This document shows positions 1 to 7,499 of a stretch of 27,166 nt of DNA, piece after piece. The notes beneath the pieces were generated by a model. That model was not told the origin of the DNA, did no database searches, and saw nothing but the letters and a program-made list of their open reading frames with translations. Origin of the DNA: JAJTHY01 sp964458795 (GTDB lineage Bacteria; Pseudomonadota; Alphaproteobacteria; Rickettsiales; Midichloriaceae); NCBI GenBank assembly GCA_964458795.1, contig CAYWJW010000020.1:1-27166 (forward strand). The letters are read 5' to 3'. Every line of letters begins with the position of its first letter. The stretch's first letter is position 1. A program made the position numbers and the translations under genes.

Positions 1-33
1 AAAGTCTAAACAGTATGATTTCAGTGGGGAATT

Positions 34-597
34 ATGAAGATAATAGCAAATGATATAAGAGTAGGTAACTTGCTGGAACATGAAGGCAAGCTTTGGGTGG
101 TTCTTAAAACCATGCATACCCAGCCTGGTAAAGGTGGCGCTTTTATGCAAGTGGAGATGAAAGATATCCGAGCAGGAACCAAACTAAATATCCGTTTTAG
201 GAGTAGTGAAACTGTAACTAGAGTGAGCTTGGATCAAAGAACTTTCCAATATTTGTATGAAAATGGCGATAGCATTGAACTTATGGATAAGGCTAACTTT
301 GAACAGATGTCTGTACTAAAGGAATTAGCTGGTGAAGATGCGGGCTTTTTACAAGAAGGTATGGATGTAACTGTCGAATTCTATGGTGAAGAAGCCATAG
401 CCGTAGTTCTTCCAGAAACCACAGTCCTTGAAGTAACAGAATGTGAACCAGTGGTTAAAGGGCAAACAGCCGCGTCCTCCTACAAACCCGGAATGCTTGA
501 GAATGGCGTAAAGATTAGCATACCGCAGTTTGTGAATATTGGAGACAAAGTATTGGTAAGAATTTCAACGCGCGAGTATATGGAAAGGGCAAAGTAG
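34..597 (+). CDS. efp: Translation elongation factor P (EF-P)
   Basis: EF-P binds between the ribosomal P and E sites and relieves stalling at consecutive prolines. The 187-residue product has the usual family length and three beta-barrel domains: an N-terminal KOW-like domain (about 1-64), a central OB domain and a C-terminal OB domain ending with the typical SxxxGDKVLV-type region. The modification loop is present as PGKGGAF (residues 31-37), so Lys33 is the residue expected to carry a post-translational modification; no modifying enzyme is visible here. A GGGGA stretch lies just before the ATG at a tight spacing. The stop codon shares one base with the GTG of the next gene, which suggests translational coupling in an operon with bolA and grxD. 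Identification is secure. Confidence 0.97.
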   Translation: MKIIANDIRVGNLLEHEGKLWVVLKTMHTQPGKGGAFMQVEMKDIRAGTKLNIRFRSSETVTRVSLDQRTFQYLYENGDSIELMDKANFEQMSVLKELAGEDAGFLQEGMDVTVEFYGEEAIAVVLPETTVLEVTECEPVVKGQTAASSYKPGMLENGVKISIPQFVNIGDKVLVRISTREYMERAK

Positions 598-839
598 TGG
601 CAGTAGCTCCGGAAATTATATTATCACTTATTAATAAAGCCTTTGTTGGCGCCGAAGTTGAACTAAAGGATACAGTAGGTGACCATGATCATTACGAGAT
701 CATTATTAAATCCGCGCTTTTTAATGGAGTAAGTAAAGTTACACAGCATAAAATGGTTATGGAGGCGTTAGGTGATATGGTAGGAACTACACTGCACGCA
801 CTTTCGATACGAACATATCCAACTATAGAAAAGGAGTAA
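597..839 (+). CDS. BolA/IbaG-family protein
   Basis: A small BolA-family protein of 80 residues, the short single-domain form. BolA proteins pair with CGFS monothiol glutaredoxins to form or sense [2Fe-2S] clusters, and the next gene encodes exactly such a glutaredoxin. Visible family marks are the FNGVSKVTQHKMV core (about residues 42-54) and the conserved histidine in the C-terminal helix (His67 in HALSIRT), a cluster ligand in BolA-Grx complexes. The start is a GTG that overlaps the last base of the efp stop codon. Whether it is closer to BolA or to IbaG/YrbA cannot be settled by eye, so no symbol is given. Confidence 0.93.
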   Translation: MAVAPEIILSLINKAFVGAEVELKDTVGDHDHYEIIIKSALFNGVSKVTQHKMVMEALGDMVGTTLHALSIRTYPTIEKE

Positions 840-845
840 TACAAA

Positions 846-1181
846 ATGTCCAATCCAGTTTTTGAGCAGATTGCTCATGATATAAAAGAAAATGATATCG
901 TGCTATATATGAAAGGCACTGCAGAAATGCCCCTGTGTGGATTTTCAGGTACCGTGGTTATGATCCTTAAAAAACTGGGAGTGCCATTTAAGGATGTCAA
1001 CGTTTTAGAAGATGGTGAAGTTAGAGAAGGAATCAAGCAATTTACCAATTGGCCAACTATCCCTCAACTATATATCAGGGGTGAATTTATAGGCGGCTGC
1101 GATATTATAAGAGAAATGTTTGCATCAGGTGAACTTGCGAATATACTGAAATCCAAGAGTATAAATTTTAATCAAGTTTAA
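846..1181 (+). CDS. grxD: Monothiol glutaredoxin, CGFS type (Grx4/GrxD)
   Basis: A single-domain monothiol glutaredoxin of 111 residues that would bind glutathione and a bridging [2Fe-2S] cluster and hand clusters to acceptor proteins. The active-site CGFS motif is at residues 31-34, the cis-proline TIPQ motif at 71-74 and the glutathione-binding GGCD motif at 83-86, all as in GrxD/Grx5. It lies 6 bp after the BolA-like gene, the classical functional partner, and an AAGGAG ribosome-binding sequence sits at the end of that gene. Co-transcription with efp, bolA and the downstream permease is likely. Confidence is very high. Confidence 0.96.
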   Translation: MSNPVFEQIAHDIKENDIVLYMKGTAEMPLCGFSGTVVMILKKLGVPFKDVNVLEDGEVREGIKQFTNWPTIPQLYIRGEFIGGCDIIREMFASGELANILKSKSINFNQV

Positions 1182-1184
1182 GTT

Positions 1185-2102
1185 TTGCATATCTTTGATA
1201 TATTCTCCTTTTACTTCCCTATAGTGCAGACTGAACTTAACATTCTGGCTTTGTTAGCTGTTGGCTTCCTCACAGGTTCCGTATCCGGCATGTTTGGTCT
1301 TGGTGGTGGCTTAATAGTAGTGCCATTTTTAACTTTTTTTGGTATCCCAGCTGTAACCGCAGTAGTCACTTCAGTTAATCAAATGACAGCAGGAACCTTA
1401 GCATCTTTCATCACATATGCCAAAATGAAGCGTGTGGATTATAAAATGAGCGCTCTCTTGACTCTGGGTGGCTTGGGTGGAGTTGTAATAGGCTATATAT
1501 TACTCAAACTTGTGATCGCTTCAGGCGCAGAAGAATTGATAATTCCTTTATGCTTTATAGTGCTTATCTCAGGCATTATCACCTCAACTTCTAGAGATGT
1601 AATAAGAGTACTCAGACGTGAAGAAAAAGTACTTGAAAAGACCGCTCATTTGGAACGGTTGCCATTCAAAATGAGTTTTATCGCTCACAACGTTAAGTTA
1701 AGCGCTATACCGTTTATACTAATCGGCATGGCAGCCGGTATCCTAGTACTGTTTTTAGGAGTTGGCGGCGGTGTATTTATGATTCCAGTGCTATTGTATT
1801 TTCTACATGCTAAAGAATCATATATTTCAGGTACGATTCAACTTCAGATGTTGTTTACCAGCATAATAGCTACAATTCTGTACTCTATAGAATCTGTGCC
1901 AATAGATATATTTTTATCTGCGATTTTGATATTTGGAACAGTCATTGGTTCTCGTTTTGGTGCGATAGTTGGTGCAAAACTCAAAGTTAGAAGATATCGC
2001 TTATTCCTAGCTGCATTGTTATTACTTATGAGCGCATTTATGCTTAAGAATATATTCATAGCACCTAATGAAATATATCAAGTTTATGAGTTACTGAGAT
2101 GA
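1185..2102 (+). CDS. TauE/SafE (DUF81) family membrane permease
   Basis: A polytopic membrane protein of 305 residues belonging to the TauE/SafE family, whose members export or import sulfite, sulfoacetate or other small anions. The two-fold internal repeat of the family is visible: GMFGLGGG near residues 35-42 and GVGGG near 192-196, each followed by VP/IP and a hydrophobic helix. A charged loop of about 40 residues separates the halves. The start is a TTG 3 bp after grxD; no better start precedes the first repeat. The substrate is unknown. The gene overlaps the next by 4 bases (ATGA), and in alphaproteobacteria this permease is often followed by just such a TIGR02186 protein, which supports both calls. 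Confidence 0.9.
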   Translation: MHIFDIFSFYFPIVQTELNILALLAVGFLTGSVSGMFGLGGGLIVVPFLTFFGIPAVTAVVTSVNQMTAGTLASFITYAKMKRVDYKMSALLTLGGLGGVVIGYILLKLVIASGAEELIIPLCFIVLISGIITSTSRDVIRVLRREEKVLEKTAHLERLPFKMSFIAHNVKLSAIPFILIGMAAGILVLFLGVGGGVFMIPVLLYFLHAKESYISGTIQLQMLFTSIIATILYSIESVPIDIFLSAILIFGTVIGSRFGAIVGAKLKVRRYRLFLAALLLLMSAFMLKNIFIAPNEIYQVYELLR

Positions 2103-2845
2103 GGGAAATTGCGTTGTTATTGTGGGCGTTAGGTTTATTTTTAGGTGTCAACAATGCAATTGCTCTGCCAATAACAGCTGAATTATCCCCAGAAGTAGTT
2201 AGATTTTTTAAAGAAGAAAAAGACTATAAAGTGGTGGTTTCTGGCAAAGTCGATAAAAGTATAAATTTATTGGCGAAAGTAAAAGGTCCTGAGAGAAGTT
2301 ATCGGGTTATTGAAAAAGAAAAGCAATATGGAATTTGGACATCTGCTCCACCAAAATTTGTTTATAACATTAGTTCGTATTGTCAGGTATTTGCCTTTAA
2401 GGATACCCAACAATTAGTTGTATCAAATTCCCTTAAGAATTTGGAAAGTTATAGTGAGAATTTTTTATGCAACAATACCCATAAATCCGCAGAGAAAGCT
2501 GTAATTGACAAGTTAAGTAAACTTGGCTTATATACCATTGAAATACAGCCCATAAAATTGGTTACTGATAATTCTTATAAATTCGAGTTTACAATGCCTG
2601 TGTCTTCTGCCGAAGGTAGTTATGAAGTTGATGTTTTAGGCTTTAATAAATCAGAAGAATTAGTAGCACATAAAAAACTAAAGTTTATAGTGAAAAAAGA
2701 GTCGTATATAGAACGCATTAAGCTTTTAGCTATGAACTATCCTACTTTATATACAATTACGGTTATTTTAATGGCTATTATAGCTGGTACTATAGGAGGG
2801 TGTATTCTTGGGTGTCCTGGAAAAAATAGTGCTAAGAAGCATTAA
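2099..2845 (+). CDS. Putative membrane-anchored TIGR02186/Alph_Pro_TM family protein
   Basis: A 248-residue protein with an N-terminal signal sequence (about 1-22, ending NAIA), a periplasmic domain and one transmembrane helix near the C terminus (about 216-238) followed by a short basic tail. The KGPERSYRV segment and the GIW segment shortly after it match what I recall of the alphaproteobacterial TIGR02186 (PF09608) family, which has no known function. The ATG overlaps the stop of the TauE/SafE gene (ATGA), the usual gene order for this family, so it probably assists or regulates that permease. Four cysteines in the periplasmic part and tail could matter structurally. The family match is from memory, not from a search. 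Confidence 0.78.
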   Translation: MREIALLLWALGLFLGVNNAIALPITAELSPEVVRFFKEEKDYKVVVSGKVDKSINLLAKVKGPERSYRVIEKEKQYGIWTSAPPKFVYNISSYCQVFAFKDTQQLVVSNSLKNLESYSENFLCNNTHKSAEKAVIDKLSKLGLYTIEIQPIKLVTDNSYKFEFTMPVSSAEGSYEVDVLGFNKSEELVAHKKLKFIVKKESYIERIKLLAMNYPTLYTITVILMAIIAGTIGGCILGCPGKNSAKKH

Positions 2846-2918
2846 AAAAGCTTTTTACTTATGAAAAGTTTGTCAATATATTAGCTGTGCACAACCTTAA
2901 ATTGAATGGCTGCATTAT

Positions 2919-4187
2919 ATGAAAATTTTATCTTTTTGGAGTAGAATGAAGCTATGGCAGAAAGTTCTGCTAGGCATGCTTCTCGGTGTTATAGTAGGTC
3001 ATATATATGGCGAAGAAGCATTGGTATTACAACCTATAGGCACAGTCTTTATCAATTTGATAAAAATGGTAGTAGTGCCTCTTATATTTTTCTCTATCCT
3101 AAATGGTGTTGCCAGTGTGAGCGATGCTAGCACGTTTGGTAGAATAGGATTTAAGGCGTTGATTGCATATACGTCCACTACGATTTTTGCGGTAATTATA
3201 GGTTTGACCTTTGCCAACTTATTTGAACCCGGTATAGGTGTAAATATAGACCTTATACACAATGTTGAAAGCGATGTAGCGCAAAAACCATTGATAGATA
3301 TTTTAGTGGGATTAATTCCACAAAATCCCTTTAAATCCATGGTAGATGCCAACACTATTCAAGTGGTTATATTCGCCTTCTTTACTGGCTTTGCACTGAT
3401 ACTGATTGGAGATAAGGGTAATAACGTTAGAGATTTTGTCGCATCTGCTACTCAATTAGTATTCAAAATGATTGAGCTTGTCATTAAGCTGACACCATAT
3501 GGCGTGTTTGCTCTTATGGCAGTTACAGTAGGTGTCTATGGTATTGATGTTATGCTATCACTTGGCAAATTCGTGTTTACAGTTGTAGCTGCACTATTAA
3601 CTCAATATATATTCTTCGGGGTTATCTTATTGGCTTTTGCAGGCCTAAACCCGCTCCCATTTTATCGTAAAATGCTTGAGACCCAGGCAGTGGCATTTGC
3701 AACTGTGAGTTCTAAAGCCACTTTGCCGAGCGCTATGCGTGAGCTTATACAGAAGGTAGGCGTTTCAAAACAATCGGCATCGTTTATTTTGCCACTTGGC
3801 GCATCGATGAATATGGACGGGGTTGCTATATATCTTGGCATTTGCAGTGTATTCTTTGCACAGATTATTGGAATTGACCTTACCTTCTCTCAATATTTAA
3901 TAATTATTCTTACATCTACCATCGGTTCAATTGGTGCAGCAGGCTTCCCTGGAGGGTCTATGGTAATGATGGGAATGGTACTTACATCAGTGGGTTTACC
4001 TATAGAAGGCATAGCTTTGATACTTGGAGTGGATAGATTCTTAGAGATGTTAAGGACTGTTATAAACATTACAGGCGATTGTACAGTGACTGTGCTAGTG
4101 GATGCTTGGGAAAACAATCTAAATCGCAATGTGTTCTACTCCAAATCTGAAGATGAGGATGGTGATGAAGAAAATGTTATTGAGTAA
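2919..4187 (+). CDS. gltP: Dicarboxylate/amino acid:cation symporter (GltP/DctA family)
   Basis: A 422-residue DAACS-family secondary transporter (GltP/GltPh fold) that would bring glutamate, aspartate or a C4-dicarboxylate in with protons or sodium. Hairpin 1 carries SSKATLPSA, helix 7 carries NMDGV, hairpin 2 carries the GAAGFPGG region, and helix 8 reads GVDRFLEMLRTVINITGD. The helix 8 arginine and asparagine that contact substrate are kept. Two positions are unusual: the threonine of the canonical NMDGT motif is valine, and the aspartate equivalent to GltPh Asp394 is glutamate. The C-terminal tail is acidic (EDEDGDEE). It stands alone, 73 bp after the preceding operon. Symbol gltP is by family; the real substrate is uncertain. 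Confidence 0.92.
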   Translation: MKILSFWSRMKLWQKVLLGMLLGVIVGHIYGEEALVLQPIGTVFINLIKMVVVPLIFFSILNGVASVSDASTFGRIGFKALIAYTSTTIFAVIIGLTFANLFEPGIGVNIDLIHNVESDVAQKPLIDILVGLIPQNPFKSMVDANTIQVVIFAFFTGFALILIGDKGNNVRDFVASATQLVFKMIELVIKLTPYGVFALMAVTVGVYGIDVMLSLGKFVFTVVAALLTQYIFFGVILLAFAGLNPLPFYRKMLETQAVAFATVSSKATLPSAMRELIQKVGVSKQSASFILPLGASMNMDGVAIYLGICSVFFAQIIGIDLTFSQYLIIILTSTIGSIGAAGFPGGSMVMMGMVLTSVGLPIEGIALILGVDRFLEMLRTVINITGDCTVTVLVDAWENNLNRNVFYSKSEDEDGDEENVIE

Positions 4188-4259
4188 TTGTAAGAAAATT
4201 TTTTAATCACTTTAATTACGCTAGTTGCATCCCTTGTTATACGAGGCTTCTAAGAGTAT

Positions 4260-4324
4260 AAAAATATTTTGCTGAGGGACTTCCATAAGCCTATTTTGAT
4301 ATGATATATTAATAAATATAAGAT
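4260..4324 (+). repeat. 65-bp dispersed repeat, copy A
   Basis: One of four copies of an AT-rich intergenic element (others at 11919-11982, 13013-13075, 18142-18206). It differs from copy D at only about seven of 65 positions. The conserved core runs from GGGACTTCCATA to AATATAAGAT. The copy points towards the ankyrin gene on the same strand, about 240 bp downstream. After the core comes a purine-rich CAGAGAA and an ATG opening an 8-codon frame, a layout shared in outline by the other copies. Confidence 0.9.
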
Positions 4325-4417
4325 CAGAGAATTATGCTAAATCCCATATTTAGTCTGTGAAAAGAGAATATTACGGGCTTTCAGAGACTTCCTAAAAAAT
4401 CAAAATTTATCCCGCAT

Positions 4418-4436
4418 CTGTACAGTTATTTACTGG
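4418..4436 (+). repeat. 19-bp direct repeat flanking the ankyrin gene, left copy
   Basis: CTGTACAGTTATTTACTGG is repeated exactly at 5484-5502. In both places TATTAG follows, directly here and after six extra bases (AATTGG) in the right copy. The right copy abuts the stop codon of the MBL-fold gene, so this left copy may be a duplicated scrap of that gene's 3' flank. Confidence 0.85.
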
Positions 4437-4527
4437 TATTAGTATAACTTGGCAAAGAACCTCATAAATACGCTAATAGAAGTTCAAGAAAAAAAGTACA
4501 TTTAACATTTATTTAACATTACTCGTG

Positions 4528-4533
4528 TATAAT
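4528..4533 (+). promoter_or_regulatory. Possible -10 box (TATAAT) for the ankyrin gene
   Basis: A perfect TATAAT about 30 bp before the ankyrin start codon. No good -35 hexamer lies 16-18 bp upstream; only AT-rich TTTAAC repeats are present. The leader lacks a clear Shine-Dalgarno sequence. The call rests on the hexamer and its position only. Confidence 0.35.
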
Positions 4534-4563
4534 CCATTATGTAAACTCTATACTTTATAAGTC

Positions 4564-5466
4564 ATGATGCTTGGTACAACCGTTAAATATAATATATTCC
4601 TCTATACATCCAAGTTCATAGCTTGGTTGACCAAAGAATCTACATATGATGTGCTGCTATCTCTTGCCGCAGACTTAGGAGACATTGACCTTGCAAAATA
4701 TGCCTTAAAGAATAATGCAGATATAAATTCTAAAAGTTGCGTGGCAAACTCCCCTACTTTCTACCATACAGTAAAATCAGGTAATATGGATATTATAAAG
4801 TTCTTTATAGAGAATGGTGCAGACGTTAATGCTGTAGATGAAAATGGGTATACAGCCTTATTATATGCGGTTAAACGTGGAAACTTAACGGTAATAGAAT
4901 TAATATTAAAGAACACAGATATTAATTTCAAAGAATCTGGTGGCCTCACAGCGTTATCTATAGCTGTTGCATTAAATAAGCTTGATGTGGCAAAGTTATT
5001 ACTGGAAAACGGCGCAATTGCTGATTGCGGAACTGTTGGCAGAAACACGCATTTATGCTATTCTGCAGGCACTGGAAATCTTGATATGGTCTGTTTGCTT
5101 CTGCAGCACGAGGCAGATGTTAATGCCAAAGATGCGAAAGGCTATACAGCTTTAGATTATGCTGCGAGTGCTGGAAATATAGCTATAAGCAAATTGCTAT
5201 TAGATAATTCTGCAGATGTTAATTCAAATGTTAATTTGGCATCAACGCTTTATAGCCTTGCCATTGAGGAGACCGATAGTCTAATCACCTTCTATACTCC
5301 AATTATAAGACTATTAGTAGAAAGAGGAATGAAGATCACTCCGGAGCAAGAAGCCCAACTACAAAAATTAGGTCTTCCTAATTCCGGCGAAACACCGCAC
5401 TCAATGCAGCATGAAGCGCCTCTTACAATAGAAGATAGAATATTGGTTGAAGAACTTGATATATAG
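4564..5466 (+). CDS. Ankyrin-repeat protein
   Basis: A 300-residue protein made almost wholly of ankyrin repeats, about six to seven between residues 28 and 250. Typical units are GNMDIIKFFIENGADVNAVD, GNLTVIELILKN, LDVAKLLLENGA and GNIAISKLLLDNSADVN, with GYTAL turns. There is no signal peptide or membrane helix. The C-terminal 50 residues are a non-repeat acidic tail. Ankyrin proteins of intracellular bacteria are often secreted effectors that bind host proteins, but nothing here proves secretion. The gene has a direct repeat on each side (4418-4436, 5484-5502) and is preceded by a dispersed repeat, suggesting it sits in an accessory insertion between gltP and the tatD operon. Two ATGs are adjacent at the start; no strong ribosome-binding site is seen. 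Confidence 0.9.
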   Translation: MMLGTTVKYNIFLYTSKFIAWLTKESTYDVLLSLAADLGDIDLAKYALKNNADINSKSCVANSPTFYHTVKSGNMDIIKFFIENGADVNAVDENGYTALLYAVKRGNLTVIELILKNTDINFKESGGLTALSIAVALNKLDVAKLLLENGAIADCGTVGRNTHLCYSAGTGNLDMVCLLLQHEADVNAKDAKGYTALDYAASAGNIAISKLLLDNSADVNSNVNLASTLYSLAIEETDSLITFYTPIIRLLVERGMKITPEQEAQLQKLGLPNSGETPHSMQHEAPLTIEDRILVEELDI

Positions 5467-5475
5467 ATGCCCTAT

Positions 5476-5499
5476 GTAAATACCTGTACAGTTATTTAC
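5476..5499. repeat. 24-bp near-perfect palindrome between convergent genes
   Basis: The arms GTAAATA and TATTTAC flank the self-complementary CTGTACAG centre; 11 of 12 pairs match. It lies between the ankyrin stop (plus strand) and the MBL-fold stop (minus strand), so it could act as a two-way transcript-end hairpin, though no T-run follows. It overlaps the right copy of the direct repeat; the left copy lacks the outer GTAAATA arm. Confidence 0.6.
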
Positions 5500-5502
5500 T
5501 GG
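5484..5502 (+). repeat. 19-bp direct repeat flanking the ankyrin gene, right copy
   Basis: Exact second copy of the 19-mer at 4418-4436, 1066 bp away. It is followed by AATTGG and then TATTAG, whose TTA is the stop codon (minus strand) of the MBL-fold gene. Confidence 0.85.
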
Positions 5503-5510
5503 AATTGGTA

Positions 5511-6272
5511 TTAGAACGTAATAACCATGCCGTCATAAGCTGGTTCTATATGAGAGGGTAACATCTTCTTAAATTCGGTATAGTCTATATCATGGGCCAT
5601 ATGAGTCAGTATTGCTCTTCTTGGCTTTACCTGCTCTATATAGTCAAGCGTCCTTTCATAAAACAAATGGGTAGGCGCCCAAGCGTAGCGTAAGCAATCC
5701 ACAACCCATGTGTCTATGCCTCTCAGTGCTTTCAAAGATTTTTCAGGCAAGTCCTTAAAGTCGGTAGAATATGCTAATGATCCGAATCTAAAGCCTAACG
5801 ATGTTATCTCTCCATGGTTTTGCGGGAATGATGTAATATCTATGTCACCAACTGTGAATTTAGAGTAATCTTCAATGATAATTGGTAGTAATAATGGTCT
5901 ATAGACAGAGCTTCTGGTTGTGAATATATATTCATATGTACCTCGTATTCCTTCGTGAGTTGCTGCATTTAAATATGCATCAATCTTGTTATGAGAATTA
6001 ACGGATATTGGTTTTATATCATCAATTCCAGAGATATGGTCCGTATGAGCATGCGTATATAGTACTGCATCTACCTGTTTTATGCCATTTATCAGGGCTT
6101 GCTGCCTGAAATCTGGCGTGGTATCTACAAGAATCTTAGTGTTCTTAGACTCCACATATATGGAGCTACGTAGTCTTCTGTTTTTTGGGTCAGTTGACGT
6201 GCAAACATAGCATTCACACAATAACTGTGGAACCCCCAAAGAGCCGCCACAACCTAGAATAGTGCATTTCAT
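5511..6272 (-). CDS. MBL-fold metallo-hydrolase (PhnP-like)
   Basis: A metallo-beta-lactamase-fold hydrolase of 253 residues. The metal-binding HAHTDH motif is at residues 74-79, with later ligands in NHGE (about 153-156), STDFKD and LTHMAHD. The N-terminal GCGGSLGVP and the cysteine cluster at 19, 21 and 24 resemble PhnP-type phosphodiesterases, which carry an extra structural zinc. A tatD gene followed by this type of hydrolase is a common alphaproteobacterial pair; here the ATG overlaps the tatD stop by one base (TAATG), so the two are coupled. The substrate is probably a phosphodiester, but this is inference from the family; no phosphonate genes are nearby. Confidence 0.9.
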   Translation of the reverse strand: MKCTILGCGGSLGVPQLLCECYVCTSTDPKNRRLRSSIYVESKNTKILVDTTPDFRQQALINGIKQVDAVLYTHAHTDHISGIDDIKPISVNSHNKIDAYLNAATHEGIRGTYEYIFTTRSSVYRPLLLPIIIEDYSKFTVGDIDITSFPQNHGEITSLGFRFGSLAYSTDFKDLPEKSLKALRGIDTWVVDCLRYAWAPTHLFYERTLDYIEQVKPRRAILTHMAHDIDYTEFKKMLPSHIEPAYDGMVITF

Positions 6273-7048
6273 TAGCGAGTTGCCTTTGTAAATAATTGAT
6301 AAAAGTTATCAGTAGTGATATCACAAAAATCTTCGTATTTCACGTTCTTTAAATCAGCTAAGAATTTTGCCGTACTAGCTACATAAGAAGGTTCATTGCG
6401 CTTGCCTCTATATGGTGTGGGCGCAAGATATGGAGCATCTGTCTCTACTAATATACGGTCAATTGGTACGAATTTAGCAATCTCTTGAATAGTTAGCGCA
6501 TTTTTAAAAGTTACTATTCCAGAAAACGATATATAGAACCCGAGCGCTAAGGCTGCTTTTGCAAACTCAAGAGTTTCAGTAAAACAGTGAATGACAGCCT
6601 TATATGGCCTATCTTTAAGAGCATCTGCCATAATGGATAGGGTATCATCACCTGCATCTCTTGTATGGATAATTAGAGGTAGTCCTGTTGCCTGCGCCGC
6701 TTTTATATGCTCGATAAAGCTTAATATTTGTAAATCTTTATCATGATTATCATAGTGATAGTCAAGCCCAGTTTCGCCAATGCCTATAACTTTTGCACTG
6801 GCGCAAAGGGCTACTATGTAGGAGCTGTCAACAACTCCTTCTTGCACAACATTTTCTGGATGTACGCCAATGCTTGCGAAAATATTAGAAGATTTACCTG
6901 CAACTTTTATTACAGAAGCAAAGTCGGAAATAGAAGTTGCAATAGTGAGCATTTTTGTAACCAATGCGTCCGATGCTCTTTTTAAGGTTTGGTCGAAGTC
7001 ATCTTTGAAATCTGGAAATTCAAGGTGGCAGTGACTATCGACCAGCAT
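6272..7048 (-). CDS. tatD: TatD-family metal-dependent hydrolase (DNase)
   Basis: A 258-residue TIM-barrel metallohydrolase of the TatD family, whose members are 3'-5' exonucleases/DNases implicated in DNA repair or turnover. All signatures are present: DSHCHL at residues 4-9, GIGETGLDYH in the middle, IHTRDA, HCFTE, and ETDAPYLAP in the C-terminal third. Length is normal for the family. It starts 6 bp after the end of the IHF/HU-like gene and overlaps the MBL-fold gene. In many alphaproteobacteria tatD follows metG, tmk and holB; that context is absent here. Confidence in the family is very high; the physiological substrate is less certain. Confidence 0.94.
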   Translation of the reverse strand: MLVDSHCHLEFPDFKDDFDQTLKRASDALVTKMLTIATSISDFASVIKVAGKSSNIFASIGVHPENVVQEGVVDSSYIVALCASAKVIGIGETGLDYHYDNHDKDLQILSFIEHIKAAQATGLPLIIHTRDAGDDTLSIMADALKDRPYKAVIHCFTETLEFAKAALALGFYISFSGIVTFKNALTIQEIAKFVPIDRILVETDAPYLAPTPYRGKRNEPSYVASTAKFLADLKNVKYEDFCDITTDNFYQLFTKATR

Positions 7049-7054
7049 TTAAGC

Positions 7055-7369
7055 CTAGCTAATTAAGTGAATATTGCTATTTACTCTTTTTTTCAGTGTT
7101 GGTGCAACCTTAAATTTCACAACTTTACGCTCAGGTATAATTGCTTCAACCAAGCTTTTAGGATTTCGTCCGATTCTGGCATTCTTATGTTTAGTAGAAA
7201 AGGTGCCAAATAACCTGAGTTTGACAACACCATTATCAGAAAGCTCTGAGATTAGCGAGTCAAAAACCTGATCAACTATGTCTAGAGATTTATTAATTGG
7301 CATACCCGTATCGCGCTTTATTGCACGAGCTAGATGTTCGCGAGTAAGTGTATTCTTTTTAATGTTCAT
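7055..7369 (-). CDS. IHF/HU-family DNA-binding protein, IHF-alpha-like
   Basis: A 104-residue histone-like protein that would bend DNA as a dimer. The N-terminal helices run through residue 45, the GTF turn is at 55-57 and the DNA-intercalating arm carries GRNPK at 67-71, then returns as VVKFKVAP. The arm sequence and extra basic tail are nearer to IHF than HU, but the partner subunit is not in the window. I start it at the ATG at 7369, preceded by GGTAA at a sensible distance; a TTG 12 bp further upstream would add four residues. The gene is the first of a probable operon with tatD and the MBL-fold hydrolase. Confidence 0.88.
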   Translation of the reverse strand: MNIKKNTLTREHLARAIKRDTGMPINKSLDIVDQVFDSLISELSDNGVVKLRLFGTFSTKHKNARIGRNPKSLVEAIIPERKVVKFKVAPTLKKRVNSNIHLIS

Positions 7370-7499
7370 AATTATTACCAAAGATAAGTAAATTTACGCA
7401 GATTATATGCTAAAATTCATGCAAAATCAAACGAATACAGGCACTTTTTTGTTAAGTTTTGGTTAAGCTGCCCACTTAAGGCCTTAGCTAGCACTAAGT

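Larger units (their letters stand above)
4188..4563. other. Gene-free 376-bp interval before the ankyrin gene
   Basis: No credible coding frame. It contains one copy of the 65-bp dispersed repeat (4260-4324), a small hairpin with CTAAAT/ATTTAG arms (4337-4353) nested inside CAGA/TCTG arms, one copy of a 19-bp direct repeat that recurs after the ankyrin gene (4418-4436), and a TATAAT hexamer at 4528-4533. The mix suggests a site of past insertion or rearrangement. Confidence 0.7.

Noticed and set aside
2846..2918. Terminator at the AAAAAGCTTTTT palindrome after the Alph_Pro_TM gene
   Set aside because: The palindrome has only A/T pairs around GC with no loop and no separate stem, so it is too weak to call.
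7382..7499. Terminator after map from the CTTAG/CTAAG hairpin
   Set aside because: The stem is five pairs and no T-run follows on the minus strand.
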